DNA of 64,000 bases from NCBI RefSeq assembly GCF_013364215.1, contig NZ_CP054923.1, positions 3,224,001 through 3,288,000 of the forward strand, given 5' to 3'. Origin of the DNA: Verrucosispora sp. NA02020. GTDB taxonomy: Bacteria > Actinomycetota > Actinomycetes > Mycobacteriales > Micromonosporaceae. Shown one piece after another: positions 34,894 through 42,694 of this stretch (position 1 is the first letter of the stretch; the number at the start of each line of letters is the position of its first letter). Both the position numbers and the translations under genes were made by a program. The notes under the pieces were generated by a model. It was not told the origin of the DNA. It searched no databases and saw only the letters and a program-made list of their open reading frames with translations.

Positions 34894-36297
34894 CTAGGTG
34901 AGGAAGCTCTTGAGCTCGAAGACGAGTTTGCGGATGTGGCCGGAGACGACCGGGGTGCCCAGGTCCTTGAGGCGCTGCCGGAACCAGGGGTTGACGCTCT
35001 GCTGGCCGGAGCTGCTGACCGAGCCGACCGGGATGAACCGCACCCCCGACCGGTGCACCGCCTCGATGCCGTCGAACAGGGGTTGGGACCGGCCGAACTC
35101 GTAGAAGTCCGAGATCCAGACCATCACCGTGTTCCTCGGCTCGACGATCTTCGGGCGGGCCATCGCCATCGCCAACGGCCCGTCGTTGCCACCGCCGAGG
35201 TTGGTGCGGAGCAGGACCTCGAACGGGTCGTGCACCCACGGGGTCAGGTCCAACGCCCGCGTGTCGTACGCGATCAGGTGCACGTCGACCTTGGGCAGCC
35301 CGGCGAAGATAGACGCCAGGATGGTGCAGTTGACCATGGAGTCGACCATCGACCCGGACTGGTCCACCACCACGATCAGCCGCGACGGCGTGGTCTTGCG
35401 CGCCGTCTGCCGGTAGTAGAGCCGGTCGACGTAGAGGCGCTCGTCCTCCGGACTCCAGTTCGTCAGGTTCTGCCAGATGGTGCGGTCCAGGTCGAGGTTG
35501 CGATAGACCCGCTTGGGCGGCACCGACCGGTCGATGCTGCCGACGCTGGTCTGCGCGACCTGGGTCCGCAACACCTCGGCGACCTCGTCGACGAAGCGGC
35601 GGATCAGCGCCTTGGCGTTGGCCAACGCGACGCCGGAGAGATTGGACTTGTCCCGCAGCAGCTGCTCGATCAGCGACATGCTGGGCGTGAGCTGGCGGGC
35701 CAGCGTCGGGTCCGCCAGCACCTCCCGCAGGCGCATCCGCCGGACCAGGTCACCCTCGATCCCGGCGAGGGTGGGGCCGAGCCCGGTGCCCTGCCGGCGC
35801 AGCTCGCCGGGCGCGCTGCCGAGCGCCTGCTCGAACCACCCGGCGTCCGCCTGCCAGCCGGCCAGTTGACTCGCGGTGACCGGCCCCGCACCGGTGGCGA
35901 AGACGTTGAGCAGCAACTTCGACACCAACGCGGCTCGCCGGACCTCGGCCTCACCGGGCTGATGCGGCCCGCCGGTCGACCCGGCCTCCGCCTCGGTGCC
36001 GGCCTCCGCCTCGGGGTTGGCCTCAGCGTCGGTGCCGGCCTCAGCCTCGGGCTTGGGGCCGGTGTCTACGAGCAGGCCCCGCAGTTCGTCGGCCACCTCG
36101 GGGAAGCGTTGCACCACGGTGTCCACCGACACCGACGGGTCCAGCAGGGCGGCCGGCAGGCCGAGGTCCTCGACCACGGCCATGCTCGCCGACTCCAGGG
36201 TGGGCTGCTCGTCCGGGTCGAAGATCCGACCCAGCAGCCGCCAGTAGAGCACCTGCCGCCGGTTCGCGGCGGCCCGGTCGTCGGGGGAGTGGGTCAT
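34894..36297 (-). CDS. VWA-domain (MIDAS) protein partnered with MoxR ATPase
   Basis: A 467-residue protein with a C-terminal von Willebrand A domain carrying the metal site DxSGS (LIVVVDQSGSMVDSMVNCTI), a Thr/Asp-containing loop (LGGGNDGPLAMAMARPK) and MVWISDFYEFG. The N-terminal half is helical and contains a Glu/Ala-rich repeat (residues about 80-110). No signal peptide is present, so it acts in the cytoplasm as the substrate adaptor of the MoxR ATPase. The start overlaps the upstream gene stop by ATGA. Confidence 0.92.
   Translation of the reverse strand: MTHSPDDRAAANRRQVLYWRLLGRIFDPDEQPTLESASMAVVEDLGLPAALLDPSVSVDTVVQRFPEVADELRGLLVDTGPKPEAEAGTDAEANPEAEAGTEAEAGSTGGPHQPGEAEVRRAALVSKLLLNVFATGAGPVTASQLAGWQADAGWFEQALGSAPGELRRQGTGLGPTLAGIEGDLVRRMRLREVLADPTLARQLTPSMSLIEQLLRDKSNLSGVALANAKALIRRFVDEVAEVLRTQVAQTSVGSIDRSVPPKRVYRNLDLDRTIWQNLTNWSPEDERLYVDRLYYRQTARKTTPSRLIVVVDQSGSMVDSMVNCTILASIFAGLPKVDVHLIAYDTRALDLTPWVHDPFEVLLRTNLGGGNDGPLAMAMARPKIVEPRNTVMVWISDFYEFGRSQPLFDGIEAVHRSGVRFIPVGSVSSSGQQSVNPWFRQRLKDLGTPVVSGHIRKLVFELKSFLT
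35984..36055. repeat. Four 18-bp tandem repeats in the VWA gene
   Basis: Units starting at 35984, 36002, 36020 and 36038 share the frame GCCTC(C/A)GCCTCGG. They encode an acidic Glu-Ala-Glu-Ala-Gly type linker between the N-terminal region and the VWA half of the protein. Confidence 0.8.
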
Positions 36298-37691
36298 CGG
36301 CGCAGCAACCGTCCCGCGCGTTCGCGCAGCACGGCCACGGCGTCGCCCGCCCTGGCCTCGGCCTTGGCCACCTTCGGGTCGGTGACACCCTCGGCCCAGT
36401 CACCGTTGTGCGCCTCGACGGGCGCACGTTTGACGCTGGCCTGCACCGCCAGCGGCTGCACCCACCACCGCCCGTCGTCCCAGCGGGCCAGGCCGAGGCA
36501 TGCGGTCGAGGCGGCCACGAGTGCGGCGGTGAGCGGACCGGCCGCCGGCAGCCGCTCGACGGCGACGCCGATCGACTCGCCGTCCCGGTCCAGGGTGAGC
36601 CCGTCGCCACCCTTGCGTACCCGGTAGCCCTCCAGCAGGACCGGCTCGGCGATCGCGGCCGGATGCCGGTCCAGCGGGGCGGTGGCCGCCGCCGTCGCGT
36701 CGGCGAGCAACAACCGGCCGGTGGCGAACGGGTCGGCCGGCTCGCCCGGCCGGGCCTGCGCCTCGCACCAGGTCAGGTCTGCGCCGCGCACCGGCAGGTC
36801 GGTGACGGTCGCCGACCGACGCTGCGCCACCGCCGCCAGCAGCACGGGGTACGCCGCCAGGAGCCGCCACACCGCCGGCCCGGTGATCGTCTCGACCTTC
36901 GCCGCCGCCACCGCCGTACGGACCAGTCGGGCCGGTCCGCCGTCGGAGGGTTCGAGCACGGCGTGCACCTGCACCTGCACCGCCGTGGCGTGCTCGTGCA
37001 CGTCCACCCCGAGCGGGAGCAGACGCCCGGAGACCCGCTCGACGTCGTCCACCGGACCGGACCGGTCCTGCGCGAGCAGCACGGCGCGGCTCCACAGGTC
37101 ACCCCAGCGTCGGGCCGGCACCTGCGGCATCGTGGCCACCGGCAGGCTCGCCCGCACCTCGGCGGCGAGCCCGTCGAGCAGCACTGCCATGCGGCGCAGC
37201 CGTGGCTCGGCCAGGGCGGCCTCGACCGGCGAGCCGACGGCGGAGAGCAACTCGTGGTCGACGCCGCGCCAACCGGCCACGGCCACCTCGTGCAGCCAGG
37301 CTGCGGCCGCGCCGCTCGCGGCAGTGGGCTCGACCGGTGCACCGGCCGGTGCCGCCCACGGGGCCCGGTCCCGCCCGACTGCGGTGTCGAACCGGTCGAG
37401 CAGTGCGTCGTGCGCCGCACCGAGCAGCGCTGACCGGGTGCCCGCCAGGACGGCGAGGTCGTCGGGGCCGAACCCGCCCGCCGTCACCCGGCCCACCGCG
37501 TCGGCCGCGCAGGCGCCCAACGGGGTGCCCGCCACCGCGTCGGCCAGTGCCGTCAACGCTGCCGTGGCCTCGTCCCCGACCCGTGCGAATCCGCTGACCA
37601 GTGCCGCGTCGAAGCCGGCCACCACCGTGTCGGCATCGGCCAGGCCCGCCGGAAGGTCCTGCTGCAGGTGTGCCAACTGGGTGCCGAGCAT
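36294..37691 (-). CDS. Uncharacterised protein of the MoxR-VWA-DUF5682 operon
   Basis: This 465-residue Ala-rich soluble protein has no motif I recognise. Segments include ADAVGRVTAGGFGPDDLAVL, VPARRWGDLWSRAVLLAQDR and TVTDLPVRGADLTWCEAQA. Codon usage and tight overlaps on both sides (ATGA with the VWA gene, one shared base with the zinc-finger gene) show it is real and part of the operon. It may be a scaffold or substrate for the AAA+/VWA pair. Confidence 0.75.
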   Translation of the reverse strand: MLGTQLAHLQQDLPAGLADADTVVAGFDAALVSGFARVGDEATAALTALADAVAGTPLGACAADAVGRVTAGGFGPDDLAVLAGTRSALLGAAHDALLDRFDTAVGRDRAPWAAPAGAPVEPTAASGAAAAWLHEVAVAGWRGVDHELLSAVGSPVEAALAEPRLRRMAVLLDGLAAEVRASLPVATMPQVPARRWGDLWSRAVLLAQDRSGPVDDVERVSGRLLPLGVDVHEHATAVQVQVHAVLEPSDGGPARLVRTAVAAAKVETITGPAVWRLLAAYPVLLAAVAQRRSATVTDLPVRGADLTWCEAQARPGEPADPFATGRLLLADATAAATAPLDRHPAAIAEPVLLEGYRVRKGGDGLTLDRDGESIGVAVERLPAAGPLTAALVAASTACLGLARWDDGRWWVQPLAVQASVKRAPVEAHNGDWAEGVTDPKVAKAEARAGDAVAVLRERAGRLLRR

Positions 37692-38293
37692 CAGCGAACC
37701 GCCCCGGTTGCCGGGAACCAGTGCAGCTCGGGCAGTGCGGTGCTGCTGTCCGGCAGTTCGAGGTAGGCCAGGTGGCGCAGGAACCGGCTGAACACCACGG
37801 CGGCCGGGGTGGGCTCGTGCCGGGTGTCCATCCGGGCCAGCAGGTCGGCCCCGCCGCGCACCTCGTCACCGGCGTCGACTCGCAGGTACCGGGCGACGCG
37901 CGCGACACCGTACTGCAGGACGGCCTCCTCGGCGAGGGCCTGGAGATGCTTGCAGGGCGCACCCCGCAGCCCGCCGCATGGCCGGTTGTTGTTGGTGCTG
38001 CAGTGGTAGGCGTGGGTGCCGGCGGTCACCGACGAGACGTAGACCCGATCGATGTCCGAGCCGCTGGAGACGACTCCCTGCAATCGGCCGTCGGCCAGTT
38101 CGACGAAGGGCACCTTAGCCAGCTTGCGGGGGCGGGCCGGCGGCACCACCGCCACCACGCTCCGCCGCCGCCAGGCGGTCCCGTCCAGGTCCGTCACCGC
38201 AATCCTCCCGCCCGCTGCGGACTCGGCGTCCGCCGTGGTGATGCGTGCGCCGACCGGTCCCGGCGCCGCCGTGCTGACAAGATCATGGCCCAC
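37691..38293 (-). CDS. SWIM-type zinc-finger-like protein heading the MoxR/VWA operon
   Basis: A roughly 200-residue protein with a Cys/His cluster YHCSTNNNRPCGGLRG followed by APCKHLQALAEEAV. This CxnCx(n)CxH pattern resembles SWIM zinc fingers, which bind nucleic acid or protein. The start is uncertain: GTG 38293 gives 200 residues, whereas ATG 38350 adds 19 unconserved-looking residues. It is the first gene of the five-gene unit ending at 30957. SWIM proteins are recurrent neighbours of DUF5682/AAA/VWA genes. Confidence 0.75.
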   Translation of the reverse strand: MGHDLVSTAAPGPVGARITTADAESAAGGRIAVTDLDGTAWRRRSVVAVVPPARPRKLAKVPFVELADGRLQGVVSSGSDIDRVYVSSVTAGTHAYHCSTNNNRPCGGLRGAPCKHLQALAEEAVLQYGVARVARYLRVDAGDEVRGGADLLARMDTRHEPTPAAVVFSRFLRHLAYLELPDSSTALPELHWFPATGAVR

Positions 38294-38442
38294 GGGTACG
38301 ACATCCCGCCGCGCCGAGGTCGTCCCACCATCCGCCGACCACCAGGCCATCCTCCTAGGATGCTCTACGGGAAGTGTGCGCTCTCTCACCCGCACCCGGC
38401 AGGTGCAACGACGGGGGAACCCGGCGTTAACCTCGCGGCCCG

Positions 38443-38522
38443 CGATCGCCGACGGTGGGCAGCCGGAGGCGTACCTGCGGATCCGCATCTCGAACTCTTC
38501 GCGGTCTGGAGGTAGGGCGTGA
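38443..38522 (+). pseudogene. Possible remnant of an ECF (SigE-family) sigma factor gene
   Basis: The frame closing at TGA 38520-38522 reads QPEAYLRIRISNSS shortly before the stop, like the PEAYLRRVLVN segment of SigE-family sigma factors. No other sigma region is present upstream. The stop overlaps the start of a small anti-sigma-like ORF by GTGA, the usual layout of such pairs. Confidence 0.3.
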
Positions 38523-38710
38523 CGTACGACGACGACCACATCCGGATTCTGCTGACCCAGGCGGTGCCGGTCCTGCGGCCCCCGCAGGACCGACTCGACC
38601 TGGTGGAGCATCGCGTCCGCCGTCGCCGCCAGTGGATCGCCGCCGGTAGCGCGCTGGCGGTGCTGCTGGCGGCCGGACTGACCGTCGGCGGCATCGGGGC
38701 CGCCGGTTAG
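38519..38710 (+). CDS. Truncated anti-sigma-like small membrane protein
   Basis: GTG 38519 with GGAGG upstream encodes 63 residues: a polar N-terminus (ILLTQAVPVLRPPQDRLDLV), an Arg-rich block (RVRRRRQ) and one transmembrane helix (IAAGSALAVLLAAGLTVGGI), then a stop. Proteins with this N-terminus normally sit just after SigE-family sigma genes and have a long extracytoplasmic domain, which is missing here. It is likely a decaying or minimal remnant. Confidence 0.55.
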   Translation: MTYDDDHIRILLTQAVPVLRPPQDRLDLVEHRVRRRRQWIAAGSALAVLLAAGLTVGGIGAAG

Positions 38711-38753
38711 GCCGACCGCCACCGGCGTAGACGCTGTCTGCCGGGTTGACCTG

Positions 38754-39209
38754 TCAGCAGGATGCCGGTCGATCCGGCTGTCCCGCGTCCACGAGACGTC
38801 CCGGAACGACGGCGGCCGGCGGGCGGTGGGGGCCGGTCACCTCGCGCGTGATCGACGCGGTCTGTCCGGCGAGGTGGCCGGACGCCCGCAGGACGTGCTC
38901 CGCGCCGCTGAGCGCGATCACCCTCGCCGTGCCGCTGGTGGCGGTGACGGTGATCCGTTGCCCGCGTGCGGCGGCGGTCTCCCCGATCACGAGCAGCGCG
39001 GAGAGAGCGGCGCAGTCGAGATACCTCAGCGGAGTCAGGTCGAGCACCAGATGGGTGATCCACTCGGGGGTCAGGAGTAGTCCGAGGTGGTGCTGGATGC
39101 GCGTGGCGGTGGCCAGATCGGCCTCACCGGACAGGGTCACGTGCCGGGTGCTCGGGCTGGCGTCATAGTGGTGGAATTGCAGGAGTTCCTGGTCAGTGAC
39201 GACATTCAT
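38754..39209 (-). CDS. STAS-domain anti-sigma-factor antagonist
   Basis: A 151-residue SpoIIAA/RsbV-like protein: TRHVTLSGEADLATATRIQH, then THLVLDLTPLRYLDCAALSA. In active antagonists the residue after the Asp is a phosphorylated Ser (DSSG/DSAG); here it is Cys (LDCAAL). A Pro/Ala-rich tail of about 25 residues follows. No cognate anti-sigma kinase lies next to it, although sigma/anti-sigma remnants are immediately adjacent. Confidence 0.85.
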   Translation of the reverse strand: MNVVTDQELLQFHHYDASPSTRHVTLSGEADLATATRIQHHLGLLLTPEWITHLVLDLTPLRYLDCAALSALLVIGETAAARGQRITVTATSGTARVIALSGAEHVLRASGHLAGQTASITREVTGPHRPPAAVVPGRLVDAGQPDRPASC

Positions 39210-39439
39210 GCGAATGCTCGGTCCCTGCCCTGGCGAAGGGCACTGGCGCGGCCGGATGAGGTTGCCACCATCGATCCGGCGCCGGGGAGGACAGCGCTTC
39301 AGGTGCCGACCTCGACGTGGCGCGTAGGACGCCTTGCCTCGACCGTACCCGCCGCCGGCGACCGATGCCACGCCCGCCGGTGCCGCAGTGGCCGACCGGG
39401 GTCGGGATCGCCGTCCGGCGACCCCTGCTCCGCCGCAGG

Positions 39440-40120
39440 TCACCCGCTGGAGACCGGGGTGACCGGATCGAGCTGCCGGACCGCGTCGACGATGGCGGGG
39501 AAGGCGTCGACGAAAGCGTCGACGTACCGGGGGTCGAAGTCCGCGGGCGTCCGGATCCGGCTCTGCAGACAGCCGATGAAGTGCAGGCCAGCGCCGCCGG
39601 CAGCCAGCGCGTCTCCGGGAGAGTCCCCTACGTAGACGCACTGGGCCGGCGGCAGTCCCGTGGACGCCAGGAGTTCGTCGAAGGCGCGGGGGTCCGGCTT
39701 GCGGAAGCGCATGTTCCCGGCGTGGTAGACGCCGCTGATCCGGGTGGCCAGGACGTGGTCCGGTGCCAGCATGTGCCGGATCTCGGCCTCGGTCCGCGAC
39801 GTCAACAGGAACACCTTCCGGCCGGAGAGCACGAACTCGTCCAGTGCCCGCAGGTTCTCCGGCGGGACCACGTCCAGACGACCGTCGGCGACGTGCCGCT
39901 CCAGCGCCCGCTGGTGCAACGCGGTGAACCGGGCCAGGTCGAGGCCGGGCGATCGGATGGGCATGGCGTCCAGCAGTGGTGCGCCCCACGTCGACAGGTG
40001 GACGTGCGGGGGGATCGGAGGTCGGCCCATCTCCGCCAGCACCTCGTTCTCCAACGCGAGCGCGGCGGCCTGGGTGAGACACAGGGTGTCGTCGACGTCC
40101 ACGATCACGGCCCGGATCAC
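39440..40120 (-). CDS. HAD-superfamily hydrolase
   Basis: A 226-residue HAD phosphatase with motif I AVIVDVDDTLCL, motif II LLTSRTEAE, Lys in RKPDPRAFDELL and motif III CVYVGDSPGDALAAGGAG. The cap is of the small helical (PGP/beta-PGM) type. The substrate is unknown. GTG 40120 is set by a -10 box 6 nt upstream on the minus strand. It is divergent from the alpha/beta hydrolase gene. Confidence 0.88.
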   Translation of the reverse strand: MIRAVIVDVDDTLCLTQAAALALENEVLAEMGRPPIPPHVHLSTWGAPLLDAMPIRSPGLDLARFTALHQRALERHVADGRLDVVPPENLRALDEFVLSGRKVFLLTSRTEAEIRHMLAPDHVLATRISGVYHAGNMRFRKPDPRAFDELLASTGLPPAQCVYVGDSPGDALAAGGAGLHFIGCLQSRIRTPADFDPRYVDAFVDAFPAIVDAVRQLDPVTPVSSG

Positions 40121-40126
40121 TCGCCC

Positions 40127-40136
40127 AGCGTAGACT
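40127..40136. promoter_or_regulatory. Back-to-back overlapping -10 boxes of a divergent promoter
   Basis: AGCGTAGACT contains TACGCT on the minus strand (reading toward the HAD gene, leaderless spacing) and TAGACT on the plus strand (reading toward the leader ORF and hydrolase). The two hexamers share the central TA, so the promoters should exclude each other. Confidence 0.35.
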
Positions 40137-40175
40137 TCTTCCGAGTCCGTGCGAGAGACCGAGGAGGTGGCACCC

Positions 40176-40226
40176 GTGACGTTGTGGAAATGGGCGCTCC
40201 CCTCTGGGGCCACGGTCGGGCGATAG
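40176..40226 (+). CDS. Putative 16-residue leader ORF
   Basis: GTG 40176, preceded by GGAGG at about 10 nt, opens a 16-codon ORF ending in TAG, encoding MTLWKWALPSGATVGR. It precedes the alpha/beta hydrolase start by 45 nt. The stretch between contains an inverted repeat (CGGGAG 40233-40238, CTCCCG 40254-40259). It could be a regulatory uORF. Evidence is limited to the ribosome binding site and position. Confidence 0.3.
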   Translation: MTLWKWALPSGATVGR

Positions 40227-40271
40227 GTCGTCCGGGAGCGCCGTTCACGAGCACTCCCGAAAGGCACGACC

Positions 40272-41024
40272 ATGCGATTCACTACCGCGCATCGGCTCGA
40301 CGACGGCGTCCGCGAACGCGAATTCGTCCTCGGCGAGATTCCCGGCATTCTGTGGACGCCCGCGTCCGCATCCGCGCCGGTCCCGCTGATTCTGCTCGGC
40401 CACCCCCCGCTCGGACTGCGCACGATGTACCCCCGTCTGGTGGCGCGAGCCCGGCACGCCGTGGCAGAGGGCTTCGCGGCAGCCGCCATCGAGCTTCCCG
40501 GCAGCGGTGACCGGCCCCGTTGGGCCGCCGCCGAGCAGGCCCGTGTCGATCTGCGCCGGGCGTTGGAGGCCGGTGAGCCGGTCAGCGACGAGATCGTCGA
40601 CGCCCTCGTCCTACCGCTCGTCGACAAGGCGGTCCCGGAGACGCAGGCCGCCATGGACGCGCTTCTGTCGCTGCCCGAGATCGGCGGCCCGGTCGGGTAC
40701 TCAGGGGGATTGATCTCCGTTGGTATCCGGCTCGCGGTGGTCGAGCCCCGTATCGTGGCCGCCGGTTTCTTCGCCGGGAGTCTCGTGCCTCGCATCATGT
40801 TCGAGCAGGCACGCCAGGTCACCATTCCGCTTCACGTGCTGTTGCAGTGGGATGACGAGGGGAACGACCGGCAGGCGGCCCTGGACCTGTTCGACGCTTT
40901 CGGCTCGACCGAGAAGACGCTGCACGCCAACATGGGCGGACACACCGGTGTCCCGCAGTTCGCCGGGGAGGACGCGGCCCGGTTCTTCGCCCGGCACCTG
41001 CGCCCGGTGCCCGCGAGCGCCTGA
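40272..41024 (+). CDS. Alpha/beta hydrolase (dienelactone-hydrolase-like)
   Basis: A 250-residue serine hydrolase. The nucleophile elbow is VGYSGGLISVG (GxSxG type), the acid probably lies in LLQWDDEGND, and the His in NMGGHTGVPQFAGED. The oxyanion region is LILLGHPPLGLRT. Such proteins hydrolyse esters or lactones. ATG 40272 has GAAAGG upstream. A hairpin terminator follows at 41081. Confidence 0.88.
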   Translation: MRFTTAHRLDDGVREREFVLGEIPGILWTPASASAPVPLILLGHPPLGLRTMYPRLVARARHAVAEGFAAAAIELPGSGDRPRWAAAEQARVDLRRALEAGEPVSDEIVDALVLPLVDKAVPETQAAMDALLSLPEIGGPVGYSGGLISVGIRLAVVEPRIVAAGFFAGSLVPRIMFEQARQVTIPLHVLLQWDDEGNDRQAALDLFDAFGSTEKTLHANMGGHTGVPQFAGEDAARFFARHLRPVPASA

Positions 41025-41080
41025 CCGGACTCGGGGAAGCGCATCATGGCGCCGCCGGTCGGGTGATGTGTGATCCCAGG

Positions 41081-41109
41081 TGGCCCGGGGCGTGCACCGC
41101 CCCGGGCCA
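41081..41109 (+). terminator. Hairpin downstream of the alpha/beta hydrolase gene
   Basis: A 12-bp perfect stem (TGGCCCGGGGCG and complement) with a 5-nt loop lies about 57 nt after the hydrolase stop. Confidence 0.6.
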
Positions 41110-41324
41110 GGCGCCAGGGGGGCGGGCGTTCCGGACGCGGAGGGCAGACGAGCCCTGCGCCCGCTACCGGCCGCCCGAGATGCGGCAACGCACGCCGTGA
41201 CAGCCTGCGTTTCCCCGTGCCGTGCCCACCACTGACGCTCGTCACCCGACACTGATACCGATTCGACATCTGCCGGTGGCCGTGGATGTCTTTGGGTATC
41301 GGGCAGTGTCCGCTACGGTGTCAC

Positions 41325-41340
41325 TGCCACAATAGTTGTC
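41325..41340. promoter_or_regulatory. XRE-circuit operator, site 1
   Basis: TGCCACAATAGTTGTC; its reverse complement GACAACTATTGTGGCA aligns with sites 2 and 3 over RCMACTATYGTGGY. It lies about 100 bp before the XRE start. Confidence 0.55.
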
Positions 41341-41376
41341 GAGTGCAGCTCAGTAGAGCACAGCGCCGCGACGTTC

Positions 41377-41392
41377 AGCAACTATCGTGGTC
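41377..41392. promoter_or_regulatory. XRE-circuit operator, site 2
   Basis: AGCAACTATCGTGGTC lies 36 bp downstream of site 1 and 49 bp before the XRE start. It is inverted relative to site 1 and matches the same consensus. Confidence 0.55.
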
Positions 41393-41441
41393 GACCCCGG
41401 ACGGGTCGCGACGGATGTCGCAGGTGGATCGGAAGGTGGTC

Positions 41442-41852
41442 ATGGCCGACGTTGGTAGCGCCGACGGGCCGACCTCGTTCGCGGCCCGATTGCGGCACCT
41501 GTTCGAGACGCGACTCAAGCCCGGCACCGACAAGGCGTTCTCGCCGGACGAGGTGGCCAGGGCGACCGGTCTGTCCACCAGCTACGTCAACTATCTGCTC
41601 CGGGGAGAGCGTGACAATCCGTCGCGTTCGGCCATCCAGCAACTGGCCAACTTCTTCCGGGTGGAGCCGAACTTCTTCTTCGACCGGGTGACCGACGCCG
41701 AGTCCGTCAGCGACCCGGATCTGGAGACGATCACCGTGCTCGCCCGCCGGATGCCGCCCGGCGCGCCCCGGGCCAGTCTGCGGGCGATCGTCGAGCAGGT
41801 TGCCGCGCTGGAGGCACGGAGCAAGGCGCGCCGGGACCGCTTCGACCCGTAG
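41442..41852 (+). CDS. XRE-family transcriptional regulator (EspR-like HTH)
   Basis: A 136-residue regulator with an N-terminal helix-turn-helix (FAARLRHLFETRLKPGTDKA, VARATGLSTSYVNYLLRGER, NPSRSAIQQLANFFRVEPNF) and a short helical C-terminus. ATG 41442 has GGAAGG 5 nt upstream; earlier in-frame ATG 41415 is possible. It is next to a PAP2 gene and near an ImmA/IrrE peptidase gene. Two copies of an operator also found before the peptidase gene lie in its promoter region, implying autoregulation and control of the peptidase operon. Confidence 0.85.
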   Translation: MADVGSADGPTSFAARLRHLFETRLKPGTDKAFSPDEVARATGLSTSYVNYLLRGERDNPSRSAIQQLANFFRVEPNFFFDRVTDAESVSDPDLETITVLARRMPPGAPRASLRAIVEQVAALEARSKARRDRFDP

Positions 41853-41862
41853 CGCGCCCCGA

Positions 41863-42483
41863 TCACCGCAGGGCGAGAAACGTCGGCGCCGCGACGAGCA
41901 CCCCCACTGCGGTGCCGGCGATCACCTGGGCGACGGTGTGATCCCGCAGCCGTACGCGCGACCAGCCGACCAGCGCCACCAACGGGGCGGTGGCGAGGAG
42001 CACGGGACCGAACGCGACCACGAGCACCCCCGCCGACCCGGCGGCCACCGCGGCGTGGATGCTGAGCTTCCAGACGAGGTTCACCGCGGTCACCGCCACC
42101 CCGAGCAGGAACATCACCACGATGATCGCGGTGACCGGTCGGGGCGCGCCGAGACCGATCATCAGAGACAGTCCCACGAGTACGGAGAGCAGGCCGTACA
42201 AAAGAGGGGTCCGGCGCTGTTCGCGGACCCGGATGTGGTGGTCGGTCAGCCGCCCACGGCGGACGTCCCACCAGATCAACGCGTTGGGGATCGCCGAGCA
42301 GAACAGCGCGCCGACCAGCGCCCAGCCGAGGCCGTCGACGAGGGGCGACACACTCGTCACTCCGATGACGACGGGCATGGCCGCGGCCAGCAGTGCCGGT
42401 GCGAACACCTCGGTCACCACGCGCGCGGACCGTAGCGCCAGTCGACCGGCCTCGACCTCCCTGGTGTCGTGCACGTCCCGCAT
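41863..42483 (-). CDS. PAP2-superfamily membrane phosphatase
   Basis: A 206-residue integral membrane protein with about five hydrophobic segments. It has partial PAP2 phosphatase motifs: WKLSIHAAVAAG (SxH) and VGWSRVRLRDHTVAQVIAG (SRxxxxxH). Such enzymes dephosphorylate lipid or isoprenoid phosphates. The stop lies 10 nt from the convergent XRE stop. It is divergent from the ImmA/IrrE gene, and operator site 3 lies between them. Confidence 0.85.
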   Translation of the reverse strand: MRDVHDTREVEAGRLALRSARVVTEVFAPALLAAAMPVVIGVTSVSPLVDGLGWALVGALFCSAIPNALIWWDVRRGRLTDHHIRVREQRRTPLLYGLLSVLVGLSLMIGLGAPRPVTAIIVVMFLLGVAVTAVNLVWKLSIHAAVAAGSAGVLVVAFGPVLLATAPLVALVGWSRVRLRDHTVAQVIAGTAVGVLVAAPTFLALR

Positions 42484-42575
42484 TCTGCCCCGTCGGGCCG
42501 GGACATCGCGGCAGGGGCTCGCGCCGCGTGGGGATCCCGCGATCGACGCCGGTTGGTTATGCTGCCCCCTTGTGC

Positions 42576-42591
42576 CGCCACTATTGTGGCG
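42576..42591. promoter_or_regulatory. XRE-circuit operator, site 3 (perfect palindrome)
   Basis: CGCCAC-TATT-GTGGCG lies in the divergent region between the PAP2 and ImmA/IrrE genes, about 12 nt after a -10-like TATGCT (42558-42563). This puts it near the transcription start of the peptidase operon. It is the best-formed member of the three-site set. Confidence 0.6.
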
Positions 42592-42694
42592 CGGCGCGAG
42601 GCTCGATGGACCGGACGTCGGACCAGGACACGAGGGCGGACGGCAGGCACGGGATCGTCTCGGTGGAGGCTCGCACGGGGGAGGCGCGGCGACG

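Larger units (their letters stand above)
41025..41441. other. Intergenic region between the hydrolase and the XRE regulator
   Basis: This stretch contains a terminator hairpin (41081-41109), otherwise featureless GC-rich sequence to about 41280, and then the XRE promoter region with two operator-like sites (41325-41340 and 41377-41392). No gene is evident. Confidence 0.6.
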
